Below are positions 1-8,691 of a stretch of 64,000 nucleotides of DNA, piece by piece. The first letter of the stretch is position 1. The number at the start of each line of letters is the position of its first letter. Below the pieces are notes generated by a model. It worked only from the letters and a program-made list of their open reading frames with translations, had not been told where the DNA came from and made no database searches. The DNA is taken from contig NZ_BFBR01000009.1 in the NCBI RefSeq assembly GCF_003112735.1, positions 1-64,000 on the forward strand. Direction: 5' to 3'. Position numbers and translations under genes: made by a program. Source of the DNA: Candidatus Phycosocius bacilliformis. Its GTDB lineage: Bacteria; Pseudomonadota; Alphaproteobacteria; Caulobacterales; Aquidulcibacteraceae.

Positions 1-1
1 A

Positions 2-661
2 AAGGCTCTCGTGCAACGTCAGATCAAGCCGCTTGATGTGCTGATTGGTTCGCTCGGCTTCGTGATTGCTTTGCCAGCGCTTAGCTATCTGACGGCCGGT
101 ACGCAGGCATTGCAGCAAGGCCTGTCTTCCCTCAATCCATGGGGTGCATTTGCCCTGCTGGTTTTTGAAGTCGTGCCTTGGCTGTGGGTGATGATCCGTT
201 TAGGCGGAGGCGGCAAGCTTGGCGGCGATATTCTGGTGCTGACCTTTGGTCTTCTTTTCTTGATCCCTTTCGGCCAAGTTGGTTCAGGACCAGATTTCGA
301 GATGCGCGCCTCAGTCCCGGCACTCGCTATACTGGCAATGATGGTTGCGATGGGCCTCTGCGATAATCCCCGCTTGAAATCAGGAGGCCTTAAGCTCGGG
401 ATTATTATCATCATCTGTTGTGCGTCAGTAACTGGGCTGTTTGAAGTTGCACGTGCTTTCCGCTACGCACCTACCCCCAAGCCACAATGTGCTTTACCCC
501 AGATTTGGTATCAACAAACTGGCCGTGTCGCAGAGCTTGATACCTATCTCACCAGAACAAGCCATGTGCCATCGTGGTTACGTGCACCTAGCTCGCGTTC
601 TGTGCAGGTTGAAACAACAACAGCGACTTGCTGGTCGAAGCCTTGGGCAACACCACGATGA
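2..661 (+). CDS. integral membrane protein, 5' end outside window
   Basis: The frame is open from the left edge, so this is the C-terminal part of a longer protein; the first in-window start-like codon (GTG at 11) is probably internal. About 216 residues are visible. Several hydrophobic stretches (roughly residues 12-30, 45-62, 72-87, 100-116 and 128-147) are followed by a hydrophilic tail of about 60 residues. I do not recognise the family. Its stop overlaps the ATG of the next gene as ATGA, so the two are probably translationally coupled. The neighbour is a GT-C-like membrane protein, which makes a role in envelope glycan or lipid modification possible, but that is inference only. Confidence 0.6.
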   Translation, partial: KALVQRQIKPLDVLIGSLGFVIALPALSYLTAGTQALQQGLSSLNPWGAFALLVFEVVPWLWVMIRLGGGGKLGGDILVLTFGLLFLIPFGQVGSGPDFEMRASVPALAILAMMVAMGLCDNPRLKSGGLKLGIIIIICCASVTGLFEVARAFRYAPTPKPQCALPQIWYQQTGRVAELDTYLTRTSHVPSWLRAPSSRSVQVETTTATCWSKPWATPR

Positions 662-2583
662 CAATGGCGGGCGATCGACAACGTCCCTCGCAGCGTCCAT
701 CTGGGAGGATTGACTGGCCATTTTTAGCCATGCTTTGCCTTGCGAGCCTGCTGATTGTTGGCCTTTGGAGCTATCCGCTATTTCAAGACGTTTATCGACG
801 CGATCTCATCTATGATTCAGACTCGGTTTTGCGCTTGGTGGAGGTCCGCGACCTGCTGAATGGCCAAGGCTGGTATGACATGCGCCAATCACGGCTTGGT
901 TTTGGAGAAGGGACTGCCTGGCATTGGTCGCGACTTGCTGATCTTGGGCCCGCATTCTTGATCCTTCTATTTGGACCATTCATGGGCACGGCCCAAGCCG
1001 AACATTGGATGATGATCACTTATCCACCGTTGGTCTTCATGCCACTCATCCTGCTGCTCTATTGGGCAGCGCGTCGTGTGGCAGCCTTGATTAAATGGCC
1101 GGATTGGGCCGAAGTTCGGGCCCCGCCCCGCGATTGGGCCTTGGTTGGCATTTTGGGTGTCATGATTATCCAAATGGATAGTGTTATTTTTCATTTTCTG
1201 CCGGGTCTAATCGATCATCACAGCCTACAGATGATTGGCCTGGTTGCCTTTGTCGGTGCCACCCTTGGTCCAAGAAGCTTTGCCACAGGCCTGATCGCCG
1301 CAGCTGGCCTGAATTTTGGTTTGGTTGTCGGTATTGATGGCTTGCCGTTTGTGATCGGCGGCCTTTTCGGCCTTGTACTGGTTTGGACCCTGGACCCTTC
1401 TGCGGAGCGTGGCTTTCTGCGCGGGCTTGGTTGGGGAACCCTCGGGTTGACTGCAATAAACCTCGTGATTTTTATGCCTCGCCCGCTCAACACCATGTGG
1501 TGCGATAGTTGGACACTCCCCCTCGCCAGCGGCCTTTTTGTAATGGGTCTATATGTGTTGGCGCTGGCAGACCTCGTTGCCCATCTCAAAAGACCCTTAG
1601 CACGACTGGTTGTTGCAGCTTTGGTCGGGATAGCAATCTTATTCGGCCTGTTGGTGCTCTTTCCGGCATGTCGCGACCCCTCGCAACTTTACGACCCACT
1701 GTTTCAAACTTACTGGATGGGGCAAGCGGAAGAAAACTTAAGTCCATGGATGGCGGTAACGCAAAATCCGCTGGCAATCCTGCCGCAACTTTTCGGACTC
1801 CTCGCGATTGGTTTCGCATTTTATCTTGTTGTTTACAAATGGCTCAAGCTAAAGGAGGTTTTGCCTGCTTTGGCCGTGCTGGGCTTCGGCCTTGTTGGCA
1901 ACGCGCTCTATGTTCGTGCAGGAGCGATGTTATCGCTCAGCGCTATCATCATTTTTGCGCCATCGATTTTGGCCTTGTTAAGGACGATGAAACCTGGGCC
2001 TAAGCGAGCTTCAATTTGGGCTCTTACGGTGCCATCGGCTGCCATTTATGCATTCACAATAGTCTTCATGCCAGTGGGCAAGCCTTTGATCACGAATACA
2101 AGTCAAGAGAGCCAGTCTGAAACTTGGACCGAATTTGAAGATTCATCGGTAAGGTTACCCATTCAAGCCGTTCACTGTTTCGGCCCCGAACAGTTGAAAG
2201 TGGTCCAAGCCTTGCCGCCCAGCCGAATTCTGGCTCCTTTGGGCCAGTCAGAGTATCTTTTGCATACCACCCACCACACCTTGGTTTACTCTGGCTATCA
2301 TCGCTTGAACCATGATCTGGCCTGGGTGATGCATTGGCTTTTGGCATCTCCGAAAGAAGCCGCTGTCCGACGTAGCCAGCGGCCATTCGACTATCTCAGC
2401 ATTTGTCCACGCAATGTCCAGTTTCGCCACTTCGCCCGCGATTATCCCGATAGCTTCATTGCCGGACTCATGATGGGAAAAGTCCCAGATTGGCTGGTTC
2501 CAGTTGTTCCCTTGCAGAGTGGAGGTATGATCTATCGGGTTCAGCGCGAACTTGGTTCACCTTCGCAAGCAAAAGTACAATAA
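658..2583 (+). CDS. polytopic membrane protein, GT-C glycosyltransferase-like
   Basis: This 641-residue protein has roughly a dozen hydrophobic segments and a soluble C-terminal third. Just after the first membrane segment, the acidic loop IYDSDSVLRL is followed by GWYD and WHWSRLAD. That arrangement recalls the first periplasmic loop of GT-C fold enzymes, which use a lipid-phosphate sugar donor and place catalytic acidic residues there. Donor, acceptor and reaction cannot be read from sequence. I chose ATG 658 over a TTG 30 bases upstream because it forms an ATGA overlap with the preceding gene. A generic polytopic membrane protein is the alternative. Confidence 0.6.
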   Translation: MTMAGDRQRPSQRPSGRIDWPFLAMLCLASLLIVGLWSYPLFQDVYRRDLIYDSDSVLRLVEVRDLLNGQGWYDMRQSRLGFGEGTAWHWSRLADLGPAFLILLFGPFMGTAQAEHWMMITYPPLVFMPLILLLYWAARRVAALIKWPDWAEVRAPPRDWALVGILGVMIIQMDSVIFHFLPGLIDHHSLQMIGLVAFVGATLGPRSFATGLIAAAGLNFGLVVGIDGLPFVIGGLFGLVLVWTLDPSAERGFLRGLGWGTLGLTAINLVIFMPRPLNTMWCDSWTLPLASGLFVMGLYVLALADLVAHLKRPLARLVVAALVGIAILFGLLVLFPACRDPSQLYDPLFQTYWMGQAEENLSPWMAVTQNPLAILPQLFGLLAIGFAFYLVVYKWLKLKEVLPALAVLGFGLVGNALYVRAGAMLSLSAIIIFAPSILALLRTMKPGPKRASIWALTVPSAAIYAFTIVFMPVGKPLITNTSQESQSETWTEFEDSSVRLPIQAVHCFGPEQLKVVQALPPSRILAPLGQSEYLLHTTHHTLVYSGYHRLNHDLAWVMHWLLASPKEAAVRRSQRPFDYLSICPRNVQFRHFARDYPDSFIAGLMMGKVPDWLVPVVPLQSGGMIYRVQRELGSPSQAKVQ

Positions 2584-2696
2584 GCGATCAGCTCTTGAAC
2601 GTTATATGATAGATACCAGAAGTTTACACAGCGCGATTAGATTGTGTTGCTAGGGGAATAGCTGTGCCTAGGGACAGCGCTTACAGGGAGACAGCG

Positions 2697-3377
2697 ATGG
2701 ACCTAACAACAAACAACGGCTCTGGAGGTTCAGGTCCAGTGCTTTTGGTCGCTGGTCTCATCGTCGTTGCGGGTGCCGGGTTGGGTCTGCTCACCCGACC
2801 TACGACCTCTGCTGGGGAAAAATCTGCAGCGTCAGCGGCTGTTACGGGCGCCCCTGTCCCTGCTCCTGAGGTAACGGTCCAAAGAAATGAGGTCATGGAT
2901 TTGGTGGATCAAGGCCACATCTTATGCTTTTCACCAAATATGAAAGCCAAAACTTGCGAGGTAATGGTCAAATATCGCAAGAACTTTGATGGGAGCTGGC
3001 ATGAAGAGGCCACGATCCTGCTCGATCGTCGCGGGCCAATCGATATCCAGATTGTGGGAAAGGTTTATTTGAAGGATGGAAAGATTTGCACAACTGTGCC
3101 GCCCAACCCTGCAAACACTATTCGGATACGCATTGATGGCAGCAATATCTCCCCCAAAGATTATCAACAAATCTACAACAAGCAGGTCAAAGAATTGGCC
3201 CCGCTTGTCGGTAAAGAAGGTTGTTCAACTGTAACGCGGAAGAATGGGCTTTTTTACAGCTCATTTAAAATTGACGGCGTTGATCGACGTTTCCGACGGG
3301 AGGTTTTTGCTGTCGTCAAAGCTGACGCTGGTTTCGATCCTGTCGCGATGCCGCAGGGTCGCAGCTATGGCAGCTAA
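2697..3377 (+). CDS. hypothetical protein with one N-terminal membrane anchor
   Basis: This 226-residue protein has a Gly/Ser-rich start, one hydrophobic segment (about residues 12-32) and an Ala/Pro-rich linker. A soluble domain with several cysteines follows, with hallmarks ILCFSPN, KTCEVMVKYR and KICTTVPPN. It is probably an inner-membrane-anchored or exported periplasmic protein. I see no catalytic motif and do not recognise the family. ATG 2697 is preferred over an upstream GTG because AGGGAG sits seven bases before it. It is convergent with the RND pump gene, with only 21 bases between their stops. Confidence 0.6.
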   Translation: MDLTTNNGSGGSGPVLLVAGLIVVAGAGLGLLTRPTTSAGEKSAASAAVTGAPVPAPEVTVQRNEVMDLVDQGHILCFSPNMKAKTCEVMVKYRKNFDGSWHEEATILLDRRGPIDIQIVGKVYLKDGKICTTVPPNPANTIRIRIDGSNISPKDYQQIYNKQVKELAPLVGKEGCSTVTRKNGLFYSSFKIDGVDRRFRREVFAVVKADAGFDPVAMPQGRSYGS

Positions 3378-3398
3378 AGTAGGCTGATTTCAGACACT

Positions 3399-6300
3399 TT
3401 ATGAACCAGAAAGAGCTTCAGTTGCCAATCTTCGGGCTTCCGACTTGCGTGCAGTGAGGTAATACATCACAGGCGTCGCGATCCGGGAAAGGAAGGTTGA
3501 GCTGATCAAGCCACCAATAATGGCAATCGCCATAGGCGAGTATAGGCCCGATTGTTCCAACGCCAAGGGTATCAGGCCGCCGATGGCGGTGACACTGGTC
3601 AATAGAACGGGCAGGAAGCGTACCTCCCCCGCCCGCTCAATGGCCTCCATCAATTCAACCCCTTCACGACGCAATTGCTCGGTAAAGTCGACCAGTAGGA
3701 TTGAGTTTTTGATCTCGATACCAATTAGGGCTATGATGCCGATTGTGGCGGTAAAACTCAGGGAATTTCCGGTAAGCCCTAAGGCGGCAATCGCGCCAAA
3801 CATGCCCAGCGGGATAATGCCCGCCACAACCAGCGCTGTCTTGAATTTGCCGAATTCCAGCACAAGTACCGCCAAAATGCCAAAGAGCGCGATCATGAAA
3901 GCTGCACCTAGACCTGAAAAACTTTCTGATTGGGCAGCCGCTTGTCCGCCAAGCTCAATTCGGAAGCCAGGTGGCAGTTTGATATCCTGATTGATGCGCG
4001 TGAGTAGCGTATCCGTGACCGACGCGGTCAGATAGCCATCAGAAGTCTGGCCTGTGAGGGTAACCACGCGTTCGCGGTTGACCCGATTGATTGCCGCTGG
4101 CGTGGCCACCAATTTGGGATCGGCAAATGAAGATAAAGGCGCAGAACCGCCCGCATTGGTTGGCACATAGATCCGGTCAAGGTCTGCCAAAACATTGCGT
4201 CCTGCCGTGGGCAAGCGCACAACAACGGGGAAATCGTCGCCCCGTTCGTCCCGAAAGGTTCCTGCGGTTTCTCCTGCCAAAGCTAGACGGGCCACCCGGC
4301 GTTCAAGCCCCGCTGGGATGCCTAGAAGGGCCGCCTCTTGCGCATTTATGCCAAGATCGACATCAATTCGATCTAACCTCAAGGGATTGACCACATCACG
4401 TACACCAGGTGTGGCTTCCATCAATGTCATCACTTGACGTGAGATGTGTTGTAATTCGCTGATATCCTCGCCGAAAATGCGCACTGCAATTGGGGCCTCA
4501 ACAGGTGGGCCATTGACGAACACTTCGACGGTGAACCGTGCCCCTGGATAGCCCTTTAGGTCATTGCGTAGAGCCTCGATCCAGCGTTCGCTTTCCTTGC
4601 CTTTCCAATAATTCTTTTGGACAAAGACTTCAGCGTAATTGGTAGCATATTCGCGCTGGAAGATGTTGTAGAAGATTTGTGGATTGCCGCGGCCGAGATT
4701 GGACATATACCAATCTACTTCCCCCGCCTTCTTGCGCGCTTCCAAACGAGATTCGACAAAGTCCATTGCCTTGTTGGTTGTGGCTAAAGATGTGCCTTCA
4801 GGTGTCTCGATCCGAACCAGAAATTGGGGGATACCAGCGGGTGGAAAAAGGCTCTGTCCGATTACGCCTAAGATTGGGATAAAGGTAAAGCAGATAGCAA
4901 ATACGATCGCTAATGCCGCCCAAGGCTTTGCAAGTGCTCGATGTAAAATAGGCGTATAGAACTCATGAATACCTCGGTTGATACGCCGTAGAAGCGGATT
5001 GCCTTCGGGGTCTTCATGTTTGTTCAGCAGCCGACTTGCAAGAAAAGGGATGACGGTCAATGAGACAAATAGTGAAGCGGCAATGGTCAATAAGACTGTC
5101 ACGGGCAGCGATTTGATGAACTGGCCAGAGCCTTCAGGAAGGAAGAGGAGCGGGAGGAAGGCCAACATCAACGTGGCTGTGCAACCTAGAACCGCAACTG
5201 CGATTTGGCCGGTCCCATTGATCGCCGCCGTTACTCGATCCTCACCCTCTCGGATCCGTCGGGCAATGTTTTCAGTTACCACGATGGAGTCATCCACCAG
5301 CAGACCAAGGGACAAGACAAAGCCAGCAATGGAAAGCTGGTTCAAGGTGAAGCCCGCAGTCTGAAGCCAAAAAACCCCGATAAGCAAGGACATGGGGATC
5401 GACAGCATGACGACAAAGCCAGCGCGCACTCCCAGAGGCAAAAGGGTAATCAGCACCAGCCCTAAAGCAATGCCGAAATCCCGATAAAGCTTGCCGAGGC
5501 GATGGTTGACATTGGTTGATTGATCAAATGCCCGCTCAAGCTTAATCCCAGCTGGCAAGCGCTTCTCAAAGCTATCAAGTCGGGACTCCAATCCGTCGCG
5601 CACCCGTTTCACATCAACATTATCGCGTTGTTTGACGGTGATGAACATGGCGCGTTTGCCATTCAGATAGGTCAGATGGCTCGCTTCCGCTGTGTCCCAG
5701 TTTACATCGGCAACATCGCGAACGCGTACCACGCGATTGCCTGTGGCGAAAACAGGGACATCGCGGATCTGATCTAGGCTCTTGTAAGCGCCTTTGGTTT
5801 TGACATTAAACCGCCGTTCTCCAGCATGGATGGCACCGATGGGTGTATCGACTCCGGCGTTGCGCAGCGCGTCCGCAACTTGGGTGGGCGACAATTGCAT
5901 AGCGGCCAGACGGCCAGCATCAATCGATACACGCGCTTCGGATCGTGGTGCGCCCCAGTATTCTGCCTTGCGGACACCGGGCGAGCGGTCAAGTTCTTCG
6001 CGCAGATCATCAGCGATAGTTTCCATCCGTTTCCAGGGGACGAGGTCGGATACCAACGCGACCTGCAGGATATTGGTCTCTGTCGTTCGTGCCCGGCGGA
6101 CATCAAGCCGCACAATCCCGGCCGGCAGGCTGTTGCGGATCGCATTTACCTCGCGGATGACTTCATCATATTTGCGTTCGGGATTCGTACTCCACTCGAA
6201 CTCAGCAATGATGGTGGCAACTCCGTCCGCAGCGAAGCTGCGTACTTCCTTCACATCATCAAGACCGTCAACGACATCTTCAATCGGTTTGACGAGTAAT

Positions 6301-6494
6301 TCTTCAACATCCTTGGCGTCTGCGCCAGGTAGTACCACATTGGTAATTACGATGGGGATGGGAAAGTGGGGGTCCTCAGATCTTGGGATTGAGGAGAAAG
6401 CGTTGAGGCCCAAGAGGGCCAAAAGGGCAAAGGCCAGAAGCGTGAACTGCCAGCGCTGGACGGTAAAGCGGGCGGGGTTAAGTTGCGTGATCAC
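3399..6494 (-). CDS. RND efflux transporter, inner-membrane permease (HAE1-like)
   Basis: At 1031 residues this is the usual length for an AcrB/MexB-type proton-driven drug exporter, which forms the inner-membrane trimer of a tripartite pump. The proton-relay residues are visible: the acidic pair in GLLVDDSIVV (TM4) and the lysine in GIEIKNSILL (TM10). There are two large periplasmic loops and a GFTLNQLSIAGF region. Its ATG overlaps the stop of the upstream adaptor gene by four bases (ATGA), so the two are coupled. No outer-membrane channel gene is nearby, so a shared TolC-like protein is presumably used. Substrate is unknown; the neighbouring beta-lactamase and GST suggest toxic compounds. 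Control by the divergent TetR is inferred from the operator at 7932. Confidence 0.93.
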   Translation of the reverse strand: MITQLNPARFTVQRWQFTLLAFALLALLGLNAFSSIPRSEDPHFPIPIVITNVVLPGADAKDVEELLVKPIEDVVDGLDDVKEVRSFAADGVATIIAEFEWSTNPERKYDEVIREVNAIRNSLPAGIVRLDVRRARTTETNILQVALVSDLVPWKRMETIADDLREELDRSPGVRKAEYWGAPRSEARVSIDAGRLAAMQLSPTQVADALRNAGVDTPIGAIHAGERRFNVKTKGAYKSLDQIRDVPVFATGNRVVRVRDVADVNWDTAEASHLTYLNGKRAMFITVKQRDNVDVKRVRDGLESRLDSFEKRLPAGIKLERAFDQSTNVNHRLGKLYRDFGIALGLVLITLLPLGVRAGFVVMLSIPMSLLIGVFWLQTAGFTLNQLSIAGFVLSLGLLVDDSIVVTENIARRIREGEDRVTAAINGTGQIAVAVLGCTATLMLAFLPLLFLPEGSGQFIKSLPVTVLLTIAASLFVSLTVIPFLASRLLNKHEDPEGNPLLRRINRGIHEFYTPILHRALAKPWAALAIVFAICFTFIPILGVIGQSLFPPAGIPQFLVRIETPEGTSLATTNKAMDFVESRLEARKKAGEVDWYMSNLGRGNPQIFYNIFQREYATNYAEVFVQKNYWKGKESERWIEALRNDLKGYPGARFTVEVFVNGPPVEAPIAVRIFGEDISELQHISRQVMTLMEATPGVRDVVNPLRLDRIDVDLGINAQEAALLGIPAGLERRVARLALAGETAGTFRDERGDDFPVVVRLPTAGRNVLADLDRIYVPTNAGGSAPLSSFADPKLVATPAAINRVNRERVVTLTGQTSDGYLTASVTDTLLTRINQDIKLPPGFRIELGGQAAAQSESFSGLGAAFMIALFGILAVLVLEFGKFKTALVVAGIIPLGMFGAIAALGLTGNSLSFTATIGIIALIGIEIKNSILLVDFTEQLRREGVELMEAIERAGEVRFLPVLLTSVTAIGGLIPLALEQSGLYSPMAIAIIGGLISSTFLSRIATPVMYYLTARKSEARRLATEALSGS

Positions 6495-7888
6495 GGCCGC
6501 GCCTCAACGACCTTTACGAGGGCTTTGTTTGCTACATAGGCACCGCCCGAGGTCACAACGCCGGTTCCAATCGGTATGCCCCGCACCAGCGCCTGGTTGC
6601 CTTGTAGCCGAATGAAGTCAACTGTGGCGAGGCGGACAGTCTTTTGGTCGCTATTGAGTACGAACAAGGTAGCCTTGTTACCATTCACCCCAATTAGGGC
6701 TTCAGTCGGTACCAGAACCTCATTGGTTCTTGCTTGTTGGCTGGATGCTGTTTTGGAACGAATACGGGCATCAGCGAAGAAGCCCGTTTTGATCTCACCG
6801 GCATTGTCTACTGCAATATCGATGTCAAATGCGCCTGTTCGTGGATCAGCACGTTGAGCCACACGGGTCACAACACCCTTGAGATTGCGGCCAATCGCCG
6901 ACACATAAACATCGGCACCGTCGCCCACTTGTATTCGCGCCACATCCTTGTCCGAAACAGGTGTGCGAAGGATCAGTGGCGATTCCTCGTCTGCCACAAC
7001 TAGAATAGACTGGCCAGGTGCAGCAATTTCGCCGGGCTCGGCCGATCGTGTCAGCACGATCCCCCGAATTGGCGAGATGAGTCGGGCCCACCGACGGTCG
7101 AATGCTGCTGCCGCGACCACAGCCTGGGCGGCGCGCGCGCGACCGGAGGCAGCTTGTACACCGGCTTGGGCGGCTCCAGCGCCAGCTTCAGCTTGGTTGA
7201 TTCCCGCATTGGCGGCTAGCGCAGCTTGCCTTGCTGCATTAAGTCCAGCTTCCGCTGAACGCAAGCTGGCCTCCGCCACATCCATCCTTGTCTTGCGCGT
7301 ATCGAGGCGAGCCTCTGAAACATAACCTTTCTGGGCGAGAGCTGCATCGCGTTCATAATCGCGTTGTGCATTGGCAAGATCTGCTCGGGCCTGAGCCAAT
7401 GCTGCTGCAGCACGGCCGGCATTAGCTTCAGCTTGAGCTTGGCCCGCGCGTGCAGATGCAATGGAAGATGTGGCGGCTCGCGCCTGCTCTACCGCTTGTC
7501 CGATTCCGGCACTGGCTTGCATGGCTTGGGCCTGTGCTTGAACGATTTGAGCTTCTACTTGTGTTGGATCAATGCTGGCGACCACACTGCCCTTTTCGAT
7601 TAGCTGGCCTTCACGATAATTGATTTCCCGCAATACCCCACCAATTCGGAACGATAAATCAACTTCTTTCTCGCGCCGGAAGGAACCCGTGGCGAGAATT
7701 TCATCCTGTGATGCAACAGCTTCAGCGCGTTTGATTTCGACAAGGACTGGTTCGGCCTGTCCGGACTTTCTCCCATCGCTGCATCCTGCTGCGATAAAGG
7801 AGACAATAATGAACGCGGCCAAGATCTGGCCGCGCCGCTGGGCGCCCCTTTCCAGGGGCTGTTTGGGTGGACAAGGTAGGCTCTTCAT
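6491..7888 (-). CDS. RND efflux periplasmic adaptor (membrane fusion protein), lipoprotein
   Basis: This 465-residue protein bridges the RND permease to an outer-membrane channel. A lipobox FIAAGC puts the lipidated cysteine at residue 36. The sequence GQLIEKGSVVASIDP is the first half of the biotinyl-lipoyl-like domain. A long alanine-rich helical hairpin follows (about residues 110-260), then the second lipoyl half (SPIRGIVLTR) and the beta-barrel and membrane-proximal domains. The hairpin is longer than in AcrA-type adaptors. It is the first gene of a two-gene operon with the permease, 91 bases from the divergent tetR start. The N-terminus before the lipobox is long (about 20 polar residues), so the true start could be internal. 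Confidence 0.92.
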   Translation of the reverse strand: MKSLPCPPKQPLERGAQRRGQILAAFIIVSFIAAGCSDGRKSGQAEPVLVEIKRAEAVASQDEILATGSFRREKEVDLSFRIGGVLREINYREGQLIEKGSVVASIDPTQVEAQIVQAQAQAMQASAGIGQAVEQARAATSSIASARAGQAQAEANAGRAAAALAQARADLANAQRDYERDAALAQKGYVSEARLDTRKTRMDVAEASLRSAEAGLNAARQAALAANAGINQAEAGAGAAQAGVQAASGRARAAQAVVAAAAFDRRWARLISPIRGIVLTRSAEPGEIAAPGQSILVVADEESPLILRTPVSDKDVARIQVGDGADVYVSAIGRNLKGVVTRVAQRADPRTGAFDIDIAVDNAGEIKTGFFADARIRSKTASSQQARTNEVLVPTEALIGVNGNKATLFVLNSDQKTVRLATVDFIRLQGNQALVRGIPIGTGVVTSGGAYVANKALVKVVEARP

Positions 7889-7931
7889 AAGGGTCCATTT
7901 CGGGGAGAAGACTTTTTGGTTGGACGTTTAA

Positions 7932-7946
7932 CCTATCAGTGATAGG
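7932..7946. promoter_or_regulatory. tet-operator-like palindrome between pump and tetR
   Basis: CCTATCAGTGATAGG is a perfect palindrome with 7-base arms around a central G. It contains, without mismatch, the 13-base core CTATCAGTGATAG of the tetO2 operator of the Tn10 tetracycline-resistance determinant. It sits in the 91-base gap between the divergent starts of the pump adaptor (7888) and the TetR-family gene (7980), where a repressor could control both. Confidence 0.85.
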
Positions 7947-7979
7947 ATGACGCTATTTTCATAGAGGTCAAGAGCAAAA

Positions 7980-8666
7980 GTGTCGAACATCGGAAAAAAA
8001 ATCGACAAGAAGACCGCTACTGGTATTTTGAGGTCCTTATCCGCGGCCCATCGGCGACCACCTGCGGCCCAGCGCCTCAAAGGCGCGGATCGGCGCGAGG
8101 ACATTCTCAACCATGCCGCCCGTTTATTCTTGTCTTTTGGCATTGCTGGGACTTCCACTCGGATGATTGCCAACGCTGTTGGTATCTCTCAGCCCAGCCT
8201 GTACGCCCATTTTCCCACCAAAGAGGCATTGGCGAATGCTCTTTCGGCGAGAGCTTTTGCCCAGCTTGAGCAGTTAATTTGTCAGATCAGATCAGCTGAG
8301 ATTCCGGCTCCGGCGCGGCTGGAGGCTCTTGTTCGAGGTTATATTGGCTTCGCACTGGATCAAGGGGTGGCTTATAGAATCGCCTTCATGCTGGAAGGCC
8401 CAGCCCATGATGAAGAGATATTCAACCCAGATATCAAGCCTGGCATGGCCGCCTTTGACGGCTTTCGGGACGAAGTGGCCCGCCTGCAGGCGGAAGGCCA
8501 CCTGCGCTCCGGCTCTCCCGATCATCTGGCACAGAGTTTGTGGGCGAGTATGCATGGATTATGTGCTCTCTTACTGGCGCGTGGTGAGTTTCCTTGGGAC
8601 GATGTTCCCGCCTTGATTGACTTCCACGTGCAAATCATTCTGGCTGGATACCAGAAACTGGCCTGA
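7980..8666 (+). CDS. TetR/AcrR-family transcriptional repressor of the pump locus
   Basis: This 228-residue protein has an N-terminal TetR HTH (residues about 37-85) and a helical ligand-binding domain. The residues by which Tn10 TetR reads its operator are conserved in order and spacing: Arg28, Gln38, Pro39, Thr40, Tyr42, His44 and Lys48 align with Arg61, Gln71, Pro72, Ser73, Tyr75, His77 and Lys81 (recognition helix QPSLYAH). The ligand domain does not look like that of TetR. It is preceded by a near-exact tetO and is divergent from the RND pump. The GTG start leaves a 35-residue basic extension before the HTH; no later ATG precedes the domain. A beta-lactamase starts 25 bases after its stop. 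Confidence 0.92.
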   Translation: MSNIGKKIDKKTATGILRSLSAAHRRPPAAQRLKGADRREDILNHAARLFLSFGIAGTSTRMIANAVGISQPSLYAHFPTKEALANALSARAFAQLEQLICQIRSAEIPAPARLEALVRGYIGFALDQGVAYRIAFMLEGPAHDEEIFNPDIKPGMAAFDGFRDEVARLQAEGHLRSGSPDHLAQSLWASMHGLCALLLARGEFPWDDVPALIDFHVQIILAGYQKLA

Positions 8667-8691
8667 TCGGGGCAAATTCACAGGGTTCCAC

